Shown piece by piece: positions 43,502-54,779 of a stretch of DNA of 64,000 nucleotides (position 1 is its first letter; each line of letters opens with the position of its first letter). The stretch lies in NCBI RefSeq assembly GCF_024679095.1, contig NW_026111825.1, positions 62,001 to 126,000 of the forward strand, in the 5' to 3' direction. The notes under the pieces were generated by a model. It saw only the letters and a list, made by a program, of their open reading frames with translations. It was not told the origin of the DNA and made no database searches. The stretch comes from Eriocheir sinensis (taxonomy: Eukaryota > Arthropoda > Malacostraca > Decapoda > Varunidae). Made by a program: the position numbers and the translations under genes.

Positions 43502-44401
43502 AAATTTTCTTGATGAATTATGCAGTGCAATTTCAGAATGGAGTGTCCAATTTTATCCTCATCCATCTTAGTAAAACCCTTGTTTTTTCCTACCATGGCA
43601 GGGGCACCATCCGTTGTAACTGCAAAAATCTTTCTTATGTCAACCCCTCTGTCCTCAAAATGATCAGTGAATGTCTTGAGTATGTCCTCTCCCTTGGTAG
43701 GGCCACACATAGGTTTAAGAATGCACAGCTCCTCGTGTATCTCTGTGTCACTATACCTGGCAAAAACAGCCAAGCGGGGAATGTCATTTATATCCACGCT
43801 TTCATCCAGGGCCACACTGAACACAGGTGTAGTTGTTAAAGCAACAGTTTGTTGCTCACTTACATTAGCAGCCATTTCAGAAATACGTCTCTCCACGGTC
43901 CTAGCTGAGACAGTCATGTCTTTTATCCTTGAGATGATCATGTGTTTGTTTGATATGCCATCAAATAACACCTCAGAGCACTCTAGGAAAGCTGCTTTTA
44001 TAAAATCTCCATCAGTAAAAGGCTTTCCATGCTTGGAAATACACAGAGCTTGTTTGTAACTGGCCTCAGTTGCATTGTTTTTGTTAGCACTTAAACACAT
44101 TACTTTGTTTCTCACAGCGCGATACTGCTTTCTTAATCGCTGCAGCCTTGTCTGTACTGTCCTTGAAAGTCTTCTCGTGTCTTGTTTCAAAGTGTCTTTT
44201 AACACTCGATGTGCGGCACACGACATTCTCGCAGCAGAGCACACACAGCACGATCATTCTGCTGAATAAATCCAAAGTCATTTGTCCATGATGACTGAAA
44301 TGATCGGACATCAAGCTTGACTTTTTCGCAGTAGCCATGGCGACAGTAACTAGAAAGAGTGTCACCACGGCGGCTAAATAGTTACTGAAGCAGAATAGCA
44401 A
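43444..44401 (-). pseudogene. hAT transposase, N-terminal BED and catalytic part
   Basis: Two frames meet near 44100-44240. The first opens MATAKKSSLMSDHF and has a BED-like finger (VLCCENVV, then KRHFETRHEKTF). The second continues RLQRLRKQYRAV, FLECSEVLFDG, VERRISEMAANV, SVALDESVDIND (first catalytic Asp), KIFAVTTDGAPAMVG (second) and LHCIIHQENLCAK. These are the blocks of GTF2IRD2/ZBED5-like hAT transposases. A one-base shift separates the halves. Confidence 0.85.
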
Positions 44402-44583
44402 CGCTGCCGCTGCGTGACTGATGCGTCAGCAGCGGCAACGTGTCTCATACTCGTTTACATCTCGTTGTACTCACGTATTCCTCATCGCGGGTACGAAACA
44501 TTGTCGTTTTAATTCAATGTATCATAGGAAAGAATGATTTAAAATCGTTCGAAAACTTAAACTGTGATAAAAGTAAGGATGTA

Positions 44584-44587
<4 letters not shown>

Positions 44588-44646
<59 letters not shown>

Positions 44647-44650
44647 TCTC
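44588..44650. repeat. (CT)n microsatellite
   Basis: CT run with one interruption, inside the right part of the hAT. Confidence 0.95.
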
Positions 44651-45129
44651 ATTATTCTGTTTTTAGCTTTTTCTTTGCTTCTTCGAATCACGTGGCGTGC
44701 CATAGGCAAGCACTCTGCGTGCCGAGTCTGGCACGCGTGCCAGCGGTTGCCGACCCCTGAAGTAATGTTTTTAATGACATTGCAGCATGTTGAGGGTGGA
44801 GGCTATTCTAATATTGGTGTTACTTTCTTTCAGGTGTGGCCAGGTGTTGCAACCCTCCAATAAGCACCTGTACCAATCTGGATAGAGATGTGTAGTTCAC
44901 AGTGTAAGGACAATCCAGTTGTCAGTCGAACATCTGGCACTGTTGCCCAAAAGAGCTGACAAACACCGAGCCAAGTTTTTTTTTTCTTTACACTGGCCTA
45001 TAGCGTTGGAAGGTTTTCGTCAGGGGACAGGTGGTCGACCCAAGCCCGTCATGGCGCAGGCAAATGTTTATAGCAGCACCATTTCTTCTTGGCTCATGCT
45101 GCCCGCCGGAGCTCATTCTTGATTCACTT

Positions 45130-45310
45130 GGACAGTTCCTCTAGAGTTGGGGTTGATAGGTGATCTTCAGGACAGCACGTGGGTAGCCTTATGCCACTTG
45201 GCAATGACTGAAAAATCCCAGGTGGTAGCAGAAGATTTGAACCCGCATTGTCCAGAACATGGTGAACGCAGGACCTGCACACTAACCATTCAGCCACTGC
45301 CTCTCTGTTC
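45130..45310 (-). repeat. tRNA-derived SINE
   Basis: Minus strand: GCAGTGGCTGAATGGTTAG (A-box region) and, about 45 bases later, GCGGGTTCAAATCTTCTGC (B box GGTTCAAATCT). This internal polymerase III promoter layout with a diverged acceptor stem is that of a SINE head, not a working tRNA. Confidence 0.7.
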
Positions 45311-45339
45311 CAACATGAGTAAAAAATGAGAGGCCAGAA

Positions 45340-45860
45340 GAGAGTGGTTGATTTCAAATGGAGAAGTGTCTCGATAGGCTGGAGGAAATAGATGAAGGAA
45401 GGCTGCTCTGGAGTTAACCTGCATAAGGAATTAGGATAGTATAGAGACGAGTAGAACGTTATGTGAAGAGGGACCACAGCAGAGGTGGAGGCATGCAGTT
45501 AGCAAGCTTAGAAGGGCAATCATCATGAAAATGTCTGTAGAAGACAGAGGGGCAACATTGCAGCAGAGTTTGGTATAGAAGAAGAGAGTTTAAGTTTGAC
45601 TCCATCGAGTCCAAAACAGCTATGTGAATGAAGCCCCTCCTATATGAAATGCGCTCTCTATACGAGGACAGACAAGGCCCCTGGATATCATTTGTGAGGG
45701 GTAAAAAACTGAAAGACTAATACAGAACACACAACTTCAAAGAAGTTGATTTAGGAAGAGGTGAGATGAAATTATGAGTTGAGGATAGACCAAATATGTT
45801 TATTGTTTAAGTGGACAGCCGAGTGTTGTCATAGAATAGGGAACAGATGTTCGGAATTCT
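45340..45860 (-). mobile_element. Decayed LINE fragment (same family as 14.1 kb)
   Basis: Shares GGAGGCATGCAGTTAGCAAG, AGAGGGGCAACATTGC and TAGAATAGGGAA with 14470-14905 in the same order on the same strand. Frames are gone. A small plus-strand piece near 46203-46250 reads TYKGLFCPHMEY, a match to the LINE motif YRALVRPHMEY. Confidence 0.75.
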
Positions 45861-46707
45861 ATCCCTCTGTTTTTATCTCGTGTTTCCTTTCAAGCTGATC
45901 TATCTATGCTGTGGTAATCCTGCCACTGTCTTCTCCTAAACCTCTCAGCACTTGTATTCTGTACGACTATTTTATCTCCCTCTCTAAGGAAAAAGTCAAT
46001 TTCTCCGCCTATCAACTCAACAAATTCCATCGTCTATTCCCTAGTCTTCGACCACACTCAGCGGTCCCCTTCCTCTACACTAAATATTCTGTCTATCCTT
46101 AACTCAAAACATTAACTGAAAACTTATTTCCTCTTTTGCTAAATCAGTGTCTTCGAGGTTATGCATTTGTATCGTTTTCACCAGCTCTATTCCCCCTCAC
46201 ACATGCTGTCCACATACAAGGGTCTTTTCTGTCCTCATATGGAGTATGACAGAAGTCTTAGACAAATGGTGGAAAATTCTGTAGGATCAAGGTCATGGGC
46301 ACGAGAGGAAGTGACATCTTGGCATACATAGATGCAGCATCCAGCTTGGATTGAAAGCTGGGATGAAGATAGCAAGAGACATACATCACGGCAGCCACTA
46401 ATACATAGGAATACATAGGAGGAACAGACACCAGAAGACCTATCGGTCTATGGCGAGGGTGTCTGTTTACTACCGCTACTACTAGTAATCTACGTGTGGT
46501 AGGACAGGACAGAAAAGATGAAGGGTCCTCCCCACCCACCTCTCCCTCCGGCAACGTGCCGGCAGGAAATAGTTAGAAGAGAACACCATGTACCTTTAAG
46601 GAGGAATGGGACATGGAAATTTTACAGTAAAGAGAGAAATAAGAGGAAATTACTACCCTTAACTTACACTACTGGTAACCTAAGCTGTGGGGGAAAATGA
46701 CCTCATT
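45861..46707. other. No gene seen
   Basis: Unassigned apart from the 46203-46250 LINE scrap. Confidence 0.4.
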
Positions 46708-46925
46708 TCATAAGAACATAAGAACACAGAAACACAAGGAGAATGGAAGAGGACGAGTGGCCTGCACAGGGCAGCCTCAGGATCCCCCCTAATACTCACG
46801 ATGGGTGAGGTGTAGTTTCAGGGGCACAGGTGGAGGCTTGATCCTCGTTTTACCGGCGGTACTAGGCACGGCACCAGTAACCTGTCACCTTACTGCATCC
46901 ACACCTCACTCCACCTGTCATGCGG
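46708..46925 (-). mobile_element. CR1-like LINE 3' end copy
   Basis: ACATAAGAACACAG tail then GAGTGGCCTGCACAGGGCAGC and CTGTCACCTTACTGCATCC, matching 21896-22080 in order and strand. Severely 5'-truncated. Confidence 0.8.
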
Positions 46926-47048
46926 ACATTAACTGTTGCTTTACTCTATTGTTAACTTACGCTACTTGCAATCTAGGTTGTGGGGGAGAATAATATGAAT
47001 TTAGGTTGACGTCTTGCTGCAATCTGTCTGAAAACATGCGAAGAAGGG

Positions 47049-48281
47049 TCAGTACAATCTTATATCTTTGAAGTACTTATCCAATGAAGACTTGAAGCTA
47101 TTGATACTCTGTGCGCTAACTACTGATGGTGGGAGTCTATTCCAGTGATCGACGGCTCTATTATTGAAAAAACTTTTGCGCACCAATGTGTTACATCGAT
47201 TTCCCTTTAACTTCATACCGTTGCTGCGTGTTATTGTGTTGGTGTCTCTCTGAAATAGACTATCTGGTTTAATGTTGTCGAATCCATTAAGGATTTTGAA
47301 CACTTCAATTAAGTCCCCTCTTATCCTTCGCTTTTTTAGGGAAAACATATCTAAACGCTTTAAACGCTCGTCATATGGCAAGTTTCGGAGCGCTGGAATT
47401 TGTTTGGTTGCTCGTCGCTGTATCTTTTCTAGCAAAACTTGATCTTTGATATAGTTCGGTGACCAGAACTGAACGGTGTATTCTAGGTGTGGTTTTACAA
47501 ATGCTAAATATAATCTCTTCATAAGTTCGGGTGATTTATAATCAAAGTTTCTTGATATTAATCCTAACATCATATTGGCTTTTTTACTCGCTGCAGAACA
47601 TTGATCACTCATTTTAAGAGTGTTACTGATAATGATACCAAGATCTTTTCCTTGTTTTACCTCGCTGAGCTCATGTCCTTGAATCTGATATTTAAAGTTA
47701 GGATTTTTTTCACCTATGTGCATTACGTTACATTTATCTACGTTAAAACTCATTTGCCATTTTTCGCTCCAGTCGGCAAGTCTTATTAAGTCTGATTGAA
47801 TCTTTTCGCAACTTTCATTGTTCATTACCGTACCTCCTAATTTGGTGTCGTCGGCGAATTTGGCTACTTTTGATAGAGTATCAGTTTCTAAGTCGTTCAC
47901 GTAGATTATGAATAGTGTTGGCCCCAGGACCGAACCTTGGGGCACGCCACTGGTGACGGGTTGCCAATCCGATGCTTCACCATTAAGAACTACACGCTGT
48001 TCTCTGTCGGTGAGCCAGTCATGAATCCACGCACATAGTTGGTCGTTAATACCGTGGGAACGCAGTTTAGAAATAAGTCTAACGTGAGGAACTTTATCAA
48101 ACGCTTTCTGAAAATCTAGGTAAATTACGTCATATGGGCTTCGGGCGTCCCAACATGTATAAACATCGTTGAAAAAAGTTAATAGATTGGTAAGGCAAGA
48201 CCGATTACTACGAAATCCGTGCTGACTATCAGTTATCAAATCATTTGAATCAAGGAAAGTGATCATTTTATCCCTGATCAT
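47049..48281 (-). CDS. LINE reverse transcriptase and C-terminus (410 codons)
   Basis: Palm blocks: DSQHGFRSNRSCLTNLL (about 18-34), DVIYLDFQKAFDKVPH (51-66, first catalytic Asp), TSGVPQGSVLGPTLFIIYVN (110-129), KFADDTKLGG (141-150, catalytic pair). Then MSFNVDKCNVMHIG, LGLISRNFDYKSPELMK, YAFVKPHLEYTVQFW-like thumb, and WNRLPPSVVSAQSINSFK at the end. The enzyme nicks and copies LINE RNA at the target site. Catalytic residues are intact. Start is arbitrary because the upstream frame is broken near 48290. Confidence 0.92.
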   Translation of the reverse strand: MIRDKMITFLDSNDLITDSQHGFRSNRSCLTNLLTFFNDVYTCWDARSPYDVIYLDFQKAFDKVPHVRLISKLRSHGINDQLCAWIHDWLTDREQRVVLNGEASDWQPVTSGVPQGSVLGPTLFIIYVNDLETDTLSKVAKFADDTKLGGTVMNNESCEKIQSDLIRLADWSEKWQMSFNVDKCNVMHIGEKNPNFKYQIQGHELSEVKQGKDLGIIISNTLKMSDQCSAASKKANMMLGLISRNFDYKSPELMKRLYLAFVKPHLEYTVQFWSPNYIKDQVLLEKIQRRATKQIPALRNLPYDERLKRLDMFSLKKRRIRGDLIEVFKILNGFDNIKPDSLFQRDTNTITRSNGMKLKGNRCNTLVRKSFFNNRAVDHWNRLPPSVVSAQSINSFKSSLDKYFKDIRLY

Positions 48282-48298
48282 TTTTTCGAAGAGTTTAA

Positions 48299-49111
48299 TT
48301 AGGACAGACGTAAGGCTGATCGGACGATAATTACTGGCTTGTTTTTTTTATCTCCTTTTTTAAAGATTGGGGTAATATTGGCTTTTTTCAACTCGAGAGG
48401 CACACTGGCCTGTGCTAATGACTTGTTGAATATTAATGTTATGGGTAATTCTAGCTGTTGACTACATTCTCTCAACACGCGAGGATATAAATTGTTGGGG
48501 CCCGGAGATTTATTTGGATCTATTTTCTGCAGGTACGCACGCACTTCGCTGATATCAATTTCGGTCAATGCAAGTAATTCAGGGCCTTGAAAATTTTCTT
48601 CGGGGCTGGAATCGATGTCATGTTCTCTTTTGTAAATACGCTACTAAAGGTTGAATTTAGGACCGACGCCATGCCTTTATCATCACTAATCGTATTGCCA
48701 TTTAAAAGTAGTGGGCCGATATTATTTTTAAGTTTTTTTGTTTCTCATGTAACTGAAAAATAACCTTGGATTTTTCTTGGGATCAAGTGATATTTTCATC
48801 TCATTTTCGCGTTTTTGTTTTCTGATTTTCCTTTCGCACTCTCTCTTGACATTGATGTAATTAGTATGATCCTGTGAATTATGTGACAACTTATATTTCT
48901 TATACAGTTTTCTTTTTTCGACGATGATTTTTTGTAGGTAATTATTCATCCACAACGGTTTTTGATTATCAGTCCTTCGTGGCTTGAGTGGAATGAATTT
49001 ATTTACACTCGCAGTGATTTGTGCAGTAAAACGATTATACATTTCTTGAACGCTGACGTTGTTGAGCAAATGAATCCAATTTACTGAAGCCAATTCTCTT
49101 TTTAGGTCCAT
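48299..49111 (-). pseudogene. LINE ORF2 linker and RT finger region, broken
   Basis: Two frames (48728-49111 and 48299-48568) with stops and shifts near 48600-48730. The first carries PLWMNNYLQKIIVEKRKLYK, the basic linker after the endonuclease. The second carries the fingers. Runs of A or T mark both break points. Confidence 0.8.
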
Positions 49112-49420
49112 AAAATTTGCTTTACTATAATTAGGTATTAAGAGTGAGTTTGCTCGTGCTTTTGTTTCAATATTTAAAACGCATCTGATTATGTTACGGT
49201 CACTGGTTGCAAATGGCTCGCCTACCTCACACGCGGTTATGAGGTGGCTGTCGGTCGTGAAGACTAAATCCAGAATGTTATTTCCTCGCGTCGGCGCGGT
49301 AACTGTTTGATAAAGAAATGTATCTTGCGCAAAATTTAATAATCTAGTTCCTTCCCTGTCGGCAGATAGTGCAGACCAGTTAACAGAGAGGTTATTGAAG
49401 TTGACCAGACTCTCTCACAC

Positions 49421-50680
49421 TTCCTCGCTTCACACCATCACCACAATTACACTTTTCAACCACCATCACTTGACTCTCCTGGCCTCTTTTTTTTTTTTTT
49501 TTCGGGGCAGCATATAGAGGCCTTTTTATTTATATATTGTTTGTACTTAGCCCTTCAGCTGCCTCCCTTGCTGTAAACAAACAACAACAAAAACAACATT
49601 ATTCACAACAGCCGCCATCCCCATCACCATAACAATCAAAACAACCACCATTATCCAGGCCTACCACCACCACCACCACCATAGCCACCACCACCACCAC
49701 CATAGCCACCACCACTACTAGCAACACCAACACCACCGTCCTTGTGCCTCCTAAGACGAATTCATGTTACGTATCGTGTCTACATTAAGAAGAAGGGAAT
49801 GCTATCTCGACCTTGTGTGATTAACGGCGGCTCGTGTTCCTGTCAGAGTTTTGTTTTTATAGAGATGTTGCGATTTGCAAAGCTAATGGTTGTCTTGACG
49901 CTTAGTCAAGAAAAAAATCCCTTCTCGCTTCTCCTGCTGTATCCTAACCTTCGCTCAGCGGGGGGATGGGTCTGTACAATTCCCTTCTGATTATATAAGA
50001 TGTGTCGGCGTCCTTCGTTCCGTGGTGTAGTGTGGTTAACCAGCATACGTTTCTGTCTCTCTCCAATATCCAATCGTCCACCGCGCGGTTTTTAGGTGGG
50101 TCAAAACAGCTTCCATCCTGATTAGCACGTTCATAAATCAGCCTCCTCCCTGCCCATGTTTCGTAGCGTTAAAGAGAAGGGCGATGAGTAAGATGACTTC
50201 CACGAGATGATACACACGGAATTTATCATGTGTCTGTGTTAATTACCAGGATGCGTCGTAGCCTCTTTCGACACTCATTGGAATGTGGAAGAGGCGAATA
50301 AAAAAGAGAAGAAAAAATTATCAGCGTGCCATAGCGAAATAGCAGCAATGTGTTAGGCCACGCACTCCTCGGAGGAATGGCGCACAGTTAACCCCGCTGA
50401 CCAAACACTTCCAGGACAATAAAGATGTCCAAGTCCACTCTTAGCCTCATTATTATTATAGGAGGCGAAGCAGGTAGAGAGGGAGGAGTGAGGACGCTAT
50501 AAGATACCTGTTCATCAGCCCCCAGACACCTGAAACGCCGGGAGAGTGATAATGAAGATGAAAGTGATGAAAGAGGAGAAGAAGGACCAGAGAATATGAA
50601 CAAGAGAAATTTAGGGCCAGAGTGGTAGGGCAATAAACATCTTAAAATACAACAAGCACACAAAGGAAAAATGAGTGTGA
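49421..50680. other. No gene seen; poly(T) retroposed tail and (CCA)n
   Basis: 49484-49502 is a T run (A tail of a minus-strand retroposed piece with AATAAAAAGGCC upstream on that strand). 49660-49735 is an imperfect (CCA)n. The rest is unassigned. Confidence 0.5.
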
Positions 50681-50689
50681 TTAGTTTTC

Positions 50690-50955
50690 TTCCTTTTTTT
50701 CTTCCAGTTTTTCATTCTTTTCTTCCCTTTTCTTCTCCTCCAGTTCCTTCTTTACCTCCTCTGTCATTTTATTAATTTTCCTGACCCTTTTCCTCCTTTT
50801 TTCCCCTTTTTTTTCACTCTTCCTCTGTCTCCTTTTCTTCCAATTCCTCACCCCTTTCCTTCTCTTTCTCCTCTTCTTTTTCTTTACCTCAATCCTCCTC
50901 TTTCTGTACCCCATTTTCCTCCTCTTCCTCTTCCTCCTCCTTCTCCTCCTCTCTT
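50690..50955. repeat. Polypyrimidine tract, ~265 bp
   Basis: Almost only C and T on the plus strand. Lys/Arg/Glu-rich frames on the opposite strand are composition artefacts. Confidence 0.85.
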
Positions 50956-51004
50956 CATCCGTTTTAATATCAACATATGTCACAAACTCGTAGATAATCC
51001 GTCA

Positions 51005-51616
51005 GTGATACCAGATTACAAAAAAGGAAATTTCGACTTAGCCCGTGCACTGCTTCCCCCTACGACCTGGGACCAACTTGGCATCACCGACAATACAATC
51101 GACAACGCGTGGAACGTCTTCAAAGATAAGCTGTTGCAAGTAGAGAAGGCTACAGTGCCTACGAAATCCAGGCGAGTAAATGGGGCCGTAGATCCACCGT
51201 GGATGACCAGAGAAATAAAAAGGGCAGTAAACCTAAAAAAAAGGAATTATAATTTGATGAAAGAGAATGCTACGGCCGAAGCCAGCACACAGTACCACAA
51301 CAGCCTCAGAGCTTGTCGCAGCCTTATTCGGAGTAGCAAACGCAACTATGAAAAGCAAATAGCGCGCGAAATCAAAACTAACTCCAAGAAATTCTTCACG
51401 TACATAAGATCGAAAAAGAAAGTAAAATCAAATATTGGTCCCCTGACAGACGATACTGGATCTGTAACTCAGGACAGTAAACAGATGGCCAGAATCCTCA
51501 AAAGTAACTTCGCATCCGTATTCACTGTCAAGGACAGCCAAACCAATCCCGAGAGCCCTGCCCGCCGAGTGAGATCACGCCGCTGGAAATTGACTCAATA
51601 TGCGACCAAGAAGTAA
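51005..51616 (+). CDS. LINE ORF2 linker region
   Basis: About 200 codons: PDYKKGNFDLARALLP, NAWNVFKDKLLQVEKATVP, PPWMTREIKRAVNLKKRNYN, SSKRNYEKQIAREIKT and FTYIRSKKKVKSNIGPL. This is the stretch between endonuclease and RT. A base is lost near 51565 (…NPESPA), after which the frame is wrong. The true frame continues EITPLEIDSICDQEV and loses another base in the run of A near 51615. Confidence 0.88.
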   Translation: MIPDYKKGNFDLARALLPPTTWDQLGITDNTIDNAWNVFKDKLLQVEKATVPTKSRRVNGAVDPPWMTREIKRAVNLKKRNYNLMKENATAEASTQYHNSLRACRSLIRSSKRNYEKQIAREIKTNSKKFFTYIRSKKKVKSNIGPLTDDTGSVTQDSKQMARILKSNFASVFTVKDSQTNPESPARRVRSRRWKLTQYATKK

Positions 51617-53105
51617 AAAGTACTTGGACAAACTCGACACGAACAAGTCAACGGGACCTGACAGTTTGTCCCCGCGGTTATTAAAAGAGCTTAAACAACA
51701 AATACTTCAACCACTCACTAACATATTCAACCGGTCAGTTCAACTAAACAAGGTCCCGGAAGACTGGAAGATGGCGAACGTAGCACCGATTTTCAAAAAA
51801 GGAGACAAAAGCGTTGCATTAAACTACAGGCCCATAAGTTTGACATCAGTGGCAGGAAAAATACTCGAAAAGATTATTAGGGATAAACTTGTTAAGTTTC
51901 TAGAAAACAATAATATAATCTCCGACACCCAGCATGGCTTCAGAAACAAGCGCTCCTGCCTAACGAATTTATTAGACTTCTTCCAAGGTATATATAAGAA
52001 CTGGGATGCCCACATCCCCAGTGATGTTATATACCTGGACTTTCAGAAAGCCTTCGACAAGGTACCGCACGAGCGACTCCTTAAGAAACTGCACTCGGCG
52101 GGCATCGGAGCCAATCTGATCGCGTGGATAAGAGATTGGCTCACCGACAGAAAACAACGAGTACTACTCAACGGACAGCCTTCCGATTGGCTACCAGTCA
52201 CTAGTGGAGTGCCTCAAGGGTCAGTGCTGGGACCCATCCTCTTTATCATATATATCAATGACCTAGAATCAGGACTGAAATCCACAATATCGAAATTTGC
52301 AGATGACACCAAGGTGGGTGGAGATGCCCTCACAAAGACCGACTGCGAAATCATTCAGAAAGACCTCAATCACATTATCGAATGGTCGGAAAAATGGCAA
52401 ATGTCTTTTAATGTTGACAAATGCAAAGTCATGCACATTGGGTCCCAAAATAGTAACCACACATACATCATGAATGGGAGACCTCTGCAAGCGATGCAGG
52501 AGGAAAAGGATCTTGGAGTCACTATCAGCAGTGACCTGAAACACGCGAATCACTGTAAAAAAGCATACAACAAAGCCAACATTATGCTCGGGTTCATAGC
52601 GAGGAACTTCGAGTGTAAAACACCAGACGTGATGCTATCCTTGTATAATTCCATGGTAAGACCGCACCTCGAGTATGCAGTGCAGTTCTGGTCTCCCAAT
52701 TACAGAAAGGACATTGCTTTACTGGAAAGGATTCAACGACGCGCCACAAAGATGATTCCAACCTTCAGGGCTCAACCGTACGAGGAACGACTCAAGCGAC
52801 TCAATCTCTTTACATTGGAGAAAAGACGCCTACGAGGGGATATGATTCAAGTCTTCAAGTATCTAAAAAAGTTCAATAACGTCGATTACTCCAAATTCTT
52901 TGAACTGCAAAACAACTCAAGAACTAGAAATAACGGTTTACCCATTCAGTCGAGTCGATGTAACACAGACATTGGAAGGAGTTTCTTTTCAAACCGAGTC
53001 ATCCGCCACTGGAACAATCTTCCCTCAGAAGTAGTAAATGCGAATACCATCAACTCCTTCAAATATAGAATCGACCGTCATTTCGCTGCGTCAGGAGTAA
53101 ACTGA
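51600..53105 (+). CDS. LINE reverse transcriptase and C-terminus (501 codons)
   Basis: Long clean frame. Fingers LDKLDTNKSTGPDSLSPRLL (about 9-28), VAPIFKKGDKSVALNYRPIS (61-80), palm DVIYLDFQKAFDKVPHERL (142-160), GVPQGSVLGPILFIIYINDL (203-222), KFADDTKVGG (232-241), MSFNVDKCKVMHIG, thumb LYNSMVRPHLEYAVQFWSPN, and terminal LEKRRLRGDMIQVFKYL, RHWNNLPSEV and FKYRIDRHF. All catalytic acids are present. The apparent start is internal: upstream codons belong to the same ORF in other frames. Confidence 0.94.
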   Translation: MRPRSKKYLDKLDTNKSTGPDSLSPRLLKELKQQILQPLTNIFNRSVQLNKVPEDWKMANVAPIFKKGDKSVALNYRPISLTSVAGKILEKIIRDKLVKFLENNNIISDTQHGFRNKRSCLTNLLDFFQGIYKNWDAHIPSDVIYLDFQKAFDKVPHERLLKKLHSAGIGANLIAWIRDWLTDRKQRVLLNGQPSDWLPVTSGVPQGSVLGPILFIIYINDLESGLKSTISKFADDTKVGGDALTKTDCEIIQKDLNHIIEWSEKWQMSFNVDKCKVMHIGSQNSNHTYIMNGRPLQAMQEEKDLGVTISSDLKHANHCKKAYNKANIMLGFIARNFECKTPDVMLSLYNSMVRPHLEYAVQFWSPNYRKDIALLERIQRRATKMIPTFRAQPYEERLKRLNLFTLEKRRLRGDMIQVFKYLKKFNNVDYSKFFELQNNSRTRNNGLPIQSSRCNTDIGRSFFSNRVIRHWNNLPSEVVNANTINSFKYRIDRHFAASGVN

Positions 53106-53334
53106 ATAACGAGGGGCTTCCATCTGCTCCTCAATATCGAGGTGCTTTCATCTGCTCACCAAGCCCCAAGTGGCGGTCGAGCAGATTAAATCACCCAAGC
53201 GGGCGACCTCGTAATGAGCCAATAGGCTTTCTGTTGCCTGCATTTCCATGTTTCCATGTTTCCATGTTTCCTCCTTCTCCTCCTCCCTTCTGGATATGTA
53301 AAGGGAACAATGAGGAGAAGACGAAGCAGATTCC

Positions 53335-53440
53335 CTTTGTCTAACTGTCCTCCTCCTCCTCCTCCTTCTCCTCCTCCTCCAATGATAGAAGGACTTGGAG
53401 AAATGGAGAGAGTGGAGGAATTCGTGGTAGAAGTGTTGAC

Positions 53441-53505
<65 letters not shown>
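53335..53505. repeat. (CCT)n and (GA)n microsatellites
   Basis: CCT run at about 53349-53382 and GA run at 53446-53503. Confidence 0.93.
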
Positions 53506-53506
<1 letters not shown>

Positions 53507-53519
53507 GACGTGGCATTGT

Positions 53520-54560
53520 TGTGGTAGTGGTGATTGTTAATGATGATGGTGGTGGTGGTGGGGGTGGAATGGAGGGGGGGGAGGAATAGATGGGTAGAAA
53601 GGGATATAGGGAGAGGATGGATAGATAAAAGAAGGTAGATGTAGATAGAGAGATGGCAAGGAAAGGAACTCAGTAGAAAAAGAGAAGAGGAAGAAGAAGT
53701 AGATAGATAAAGAGGAGGTAGTGGAAGAAGAAGAGGTGCCGTAGGTAAAAAAAAAAAGAAGAGTGGGTGGAAGGGTGGAAGTGGAAGGTCAGGAAAATGA
53801 ATAAAATAAGAAAGAGGAAGTAAAGAAAAAGGGAATAAAAGGATGAAGAACTGGAAGAAAAAGAGGAAGAAAGAGAAGGAATGGGAAAAGGAGAGGAGAA
53901 AATGGAAGAACAAAAGGACGAAGCGAAAGGGGAAATCAAAGGGAAAAGGAGGTGGTAGGAAGGGAGGAGAGGAAGTGGATAGTAGAGAGAAGAGATTGAA
54001 ATAGATAAGGAAAGAAGAAAAATGGGTGAAATCAAAGAGGCAAACAGAGGTAACATTACAACACACAAGGACGAAGACAACGAAGAAGACATTTAACTTG
54101 AGAACGAACAGAACGAACGGAGAACGGACGAACAGGAGGAAAGGAGGTCGCGAAGGAGGTGCAGCAGAAGGGAGGGAGGGAGGGAAGGATGAGTTAGGTG
54201 CAGGGCCCAAGGAGACACATGTGGATATAAAGGAAGACACAAATCCCTCGTTACCCAAGTCTGATATTAAATTGCCGGTGACGAACGGGCGAAGGGAGAG
54301 GACAAGGGAGGATAAGAAGGAGAATAAAAGGGAGAATAGAGAATAGAAGGGAGAATAGAAGGGCGAATATAAGGGAAAATAAAAGGAGAATGCAAGGGAG
54401 GGAGACGAAGAAGAGAAGGGAGAATAAACGAAGAAAAAGGGGTTACAATGCGAGTACAAGAAATAATACAAAGGGAGAAAAGGTAGGGAATACGAAGGGA
54501 GAATACAAAGAATACAAGGGAGAGAATACAAGGGAGAGAGAAATACAAGCGAGAGAGAAA
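53520..54560. repeat. Purine-rich tract, ~1 kb
   Basis: Plus strand is mostly A and G for a kilobase. From about 54300 it contains a loose GGGAGAATAGAA repeat. The 396-codon Ser/Leu/Phe-rich frame on the other strand is a product of this composition. Confidence 0.85.
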
Positions 54561-54628
54561 TACAACGTCACAAGCCATCTTCTACCCACTCCCATTTCTC
54601 CTCTTATTGCCACCCTAAGCAAATATGA

Positions 54629-54631
54629 CTT

Positions 54632-54669
<38 letters not shown>

Positions 54670-54672
54670 GTT
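54629..54672. repeat. (ACT)n microsatellite
   Basis: About 13 units of the trinucleotide, with small changes at the right end. Confidence 0.92.
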
Positions 54673-54779
54673 ACTACGACTGCCCCAGCTTCCTCTCATC
54701 TGCGGTTTGCTCGAGGGTGAAGTGGCTGGAGGGAAATTAACTGCAGAGCGTCAGGGTCGAGAGAGAGAGAGAGAGAGAA

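Larger units (their letters stand above)
42226..44759 (-). mobile_element. hAT element with CAGGGGTCGGCA ends, 2.5 kb
   Basis: Left end CAGGGGTCGGCAGCC and right end, read inward, CAGGGGTCGGCAACC. Flanks AATTAAAG and AAGTAATG agree at six of eight bases, a worn target duplication. A minus-strand transposase in four pieces fills 42515-44337. The ends are of the widespread type found in SCAND3/ZBED5-like hAT elements. Confidence 0.88.
46980..49420 (-). mobile_element. CR1/L2-like LINE, endonuclease end plus RT
   Basis: Minus strand. From 49400: LDLVFTTD, CEVGEPFATSDRN (end of the AP endonuclease). Then 48728-49111 (linker), 48299-48568 (LQKIDPNKSPGPNNLYPRVL, PIFKKGDK) and 47049-48281 (RT and C-terminus). 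5' end truncated in the endonuclease. Only two or three frame breaks, so a rather young copy. Confidence 0.9.
50970..53285 (+). mobile_element. CR1/L2-like LINE, nearly complete RT half, plus strand
   Basis: Starts near 50975 in the end of the endonuclease region and runs through linker, RT and C-terminus to a stop at 53103. A 3' part follows (CTCGTAATGAGCCAATAGGC) and a tail of TTTCCATG repeats at 53246-53272. Same LINE group as 46.98-49.42 kb and the pieces at 19.26 and 58.05 kb. Confidence 0.92.

Noticed and set aside
45130..45310. A functional tRNA gene
   Set aside because: A- and B-box-like blocks are present, but no cloverleaf stems or anticodon arm can be paired, so it is a SINE head.
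53341..54531. 396-codon Ser/Leu/Phe/Pro-rich frame on the minus strand
   Set aside because: It is the pyrimidine-rich complement of a purine tract that rarely makes stop codons. No domain or membrane topology signal beyond composition.
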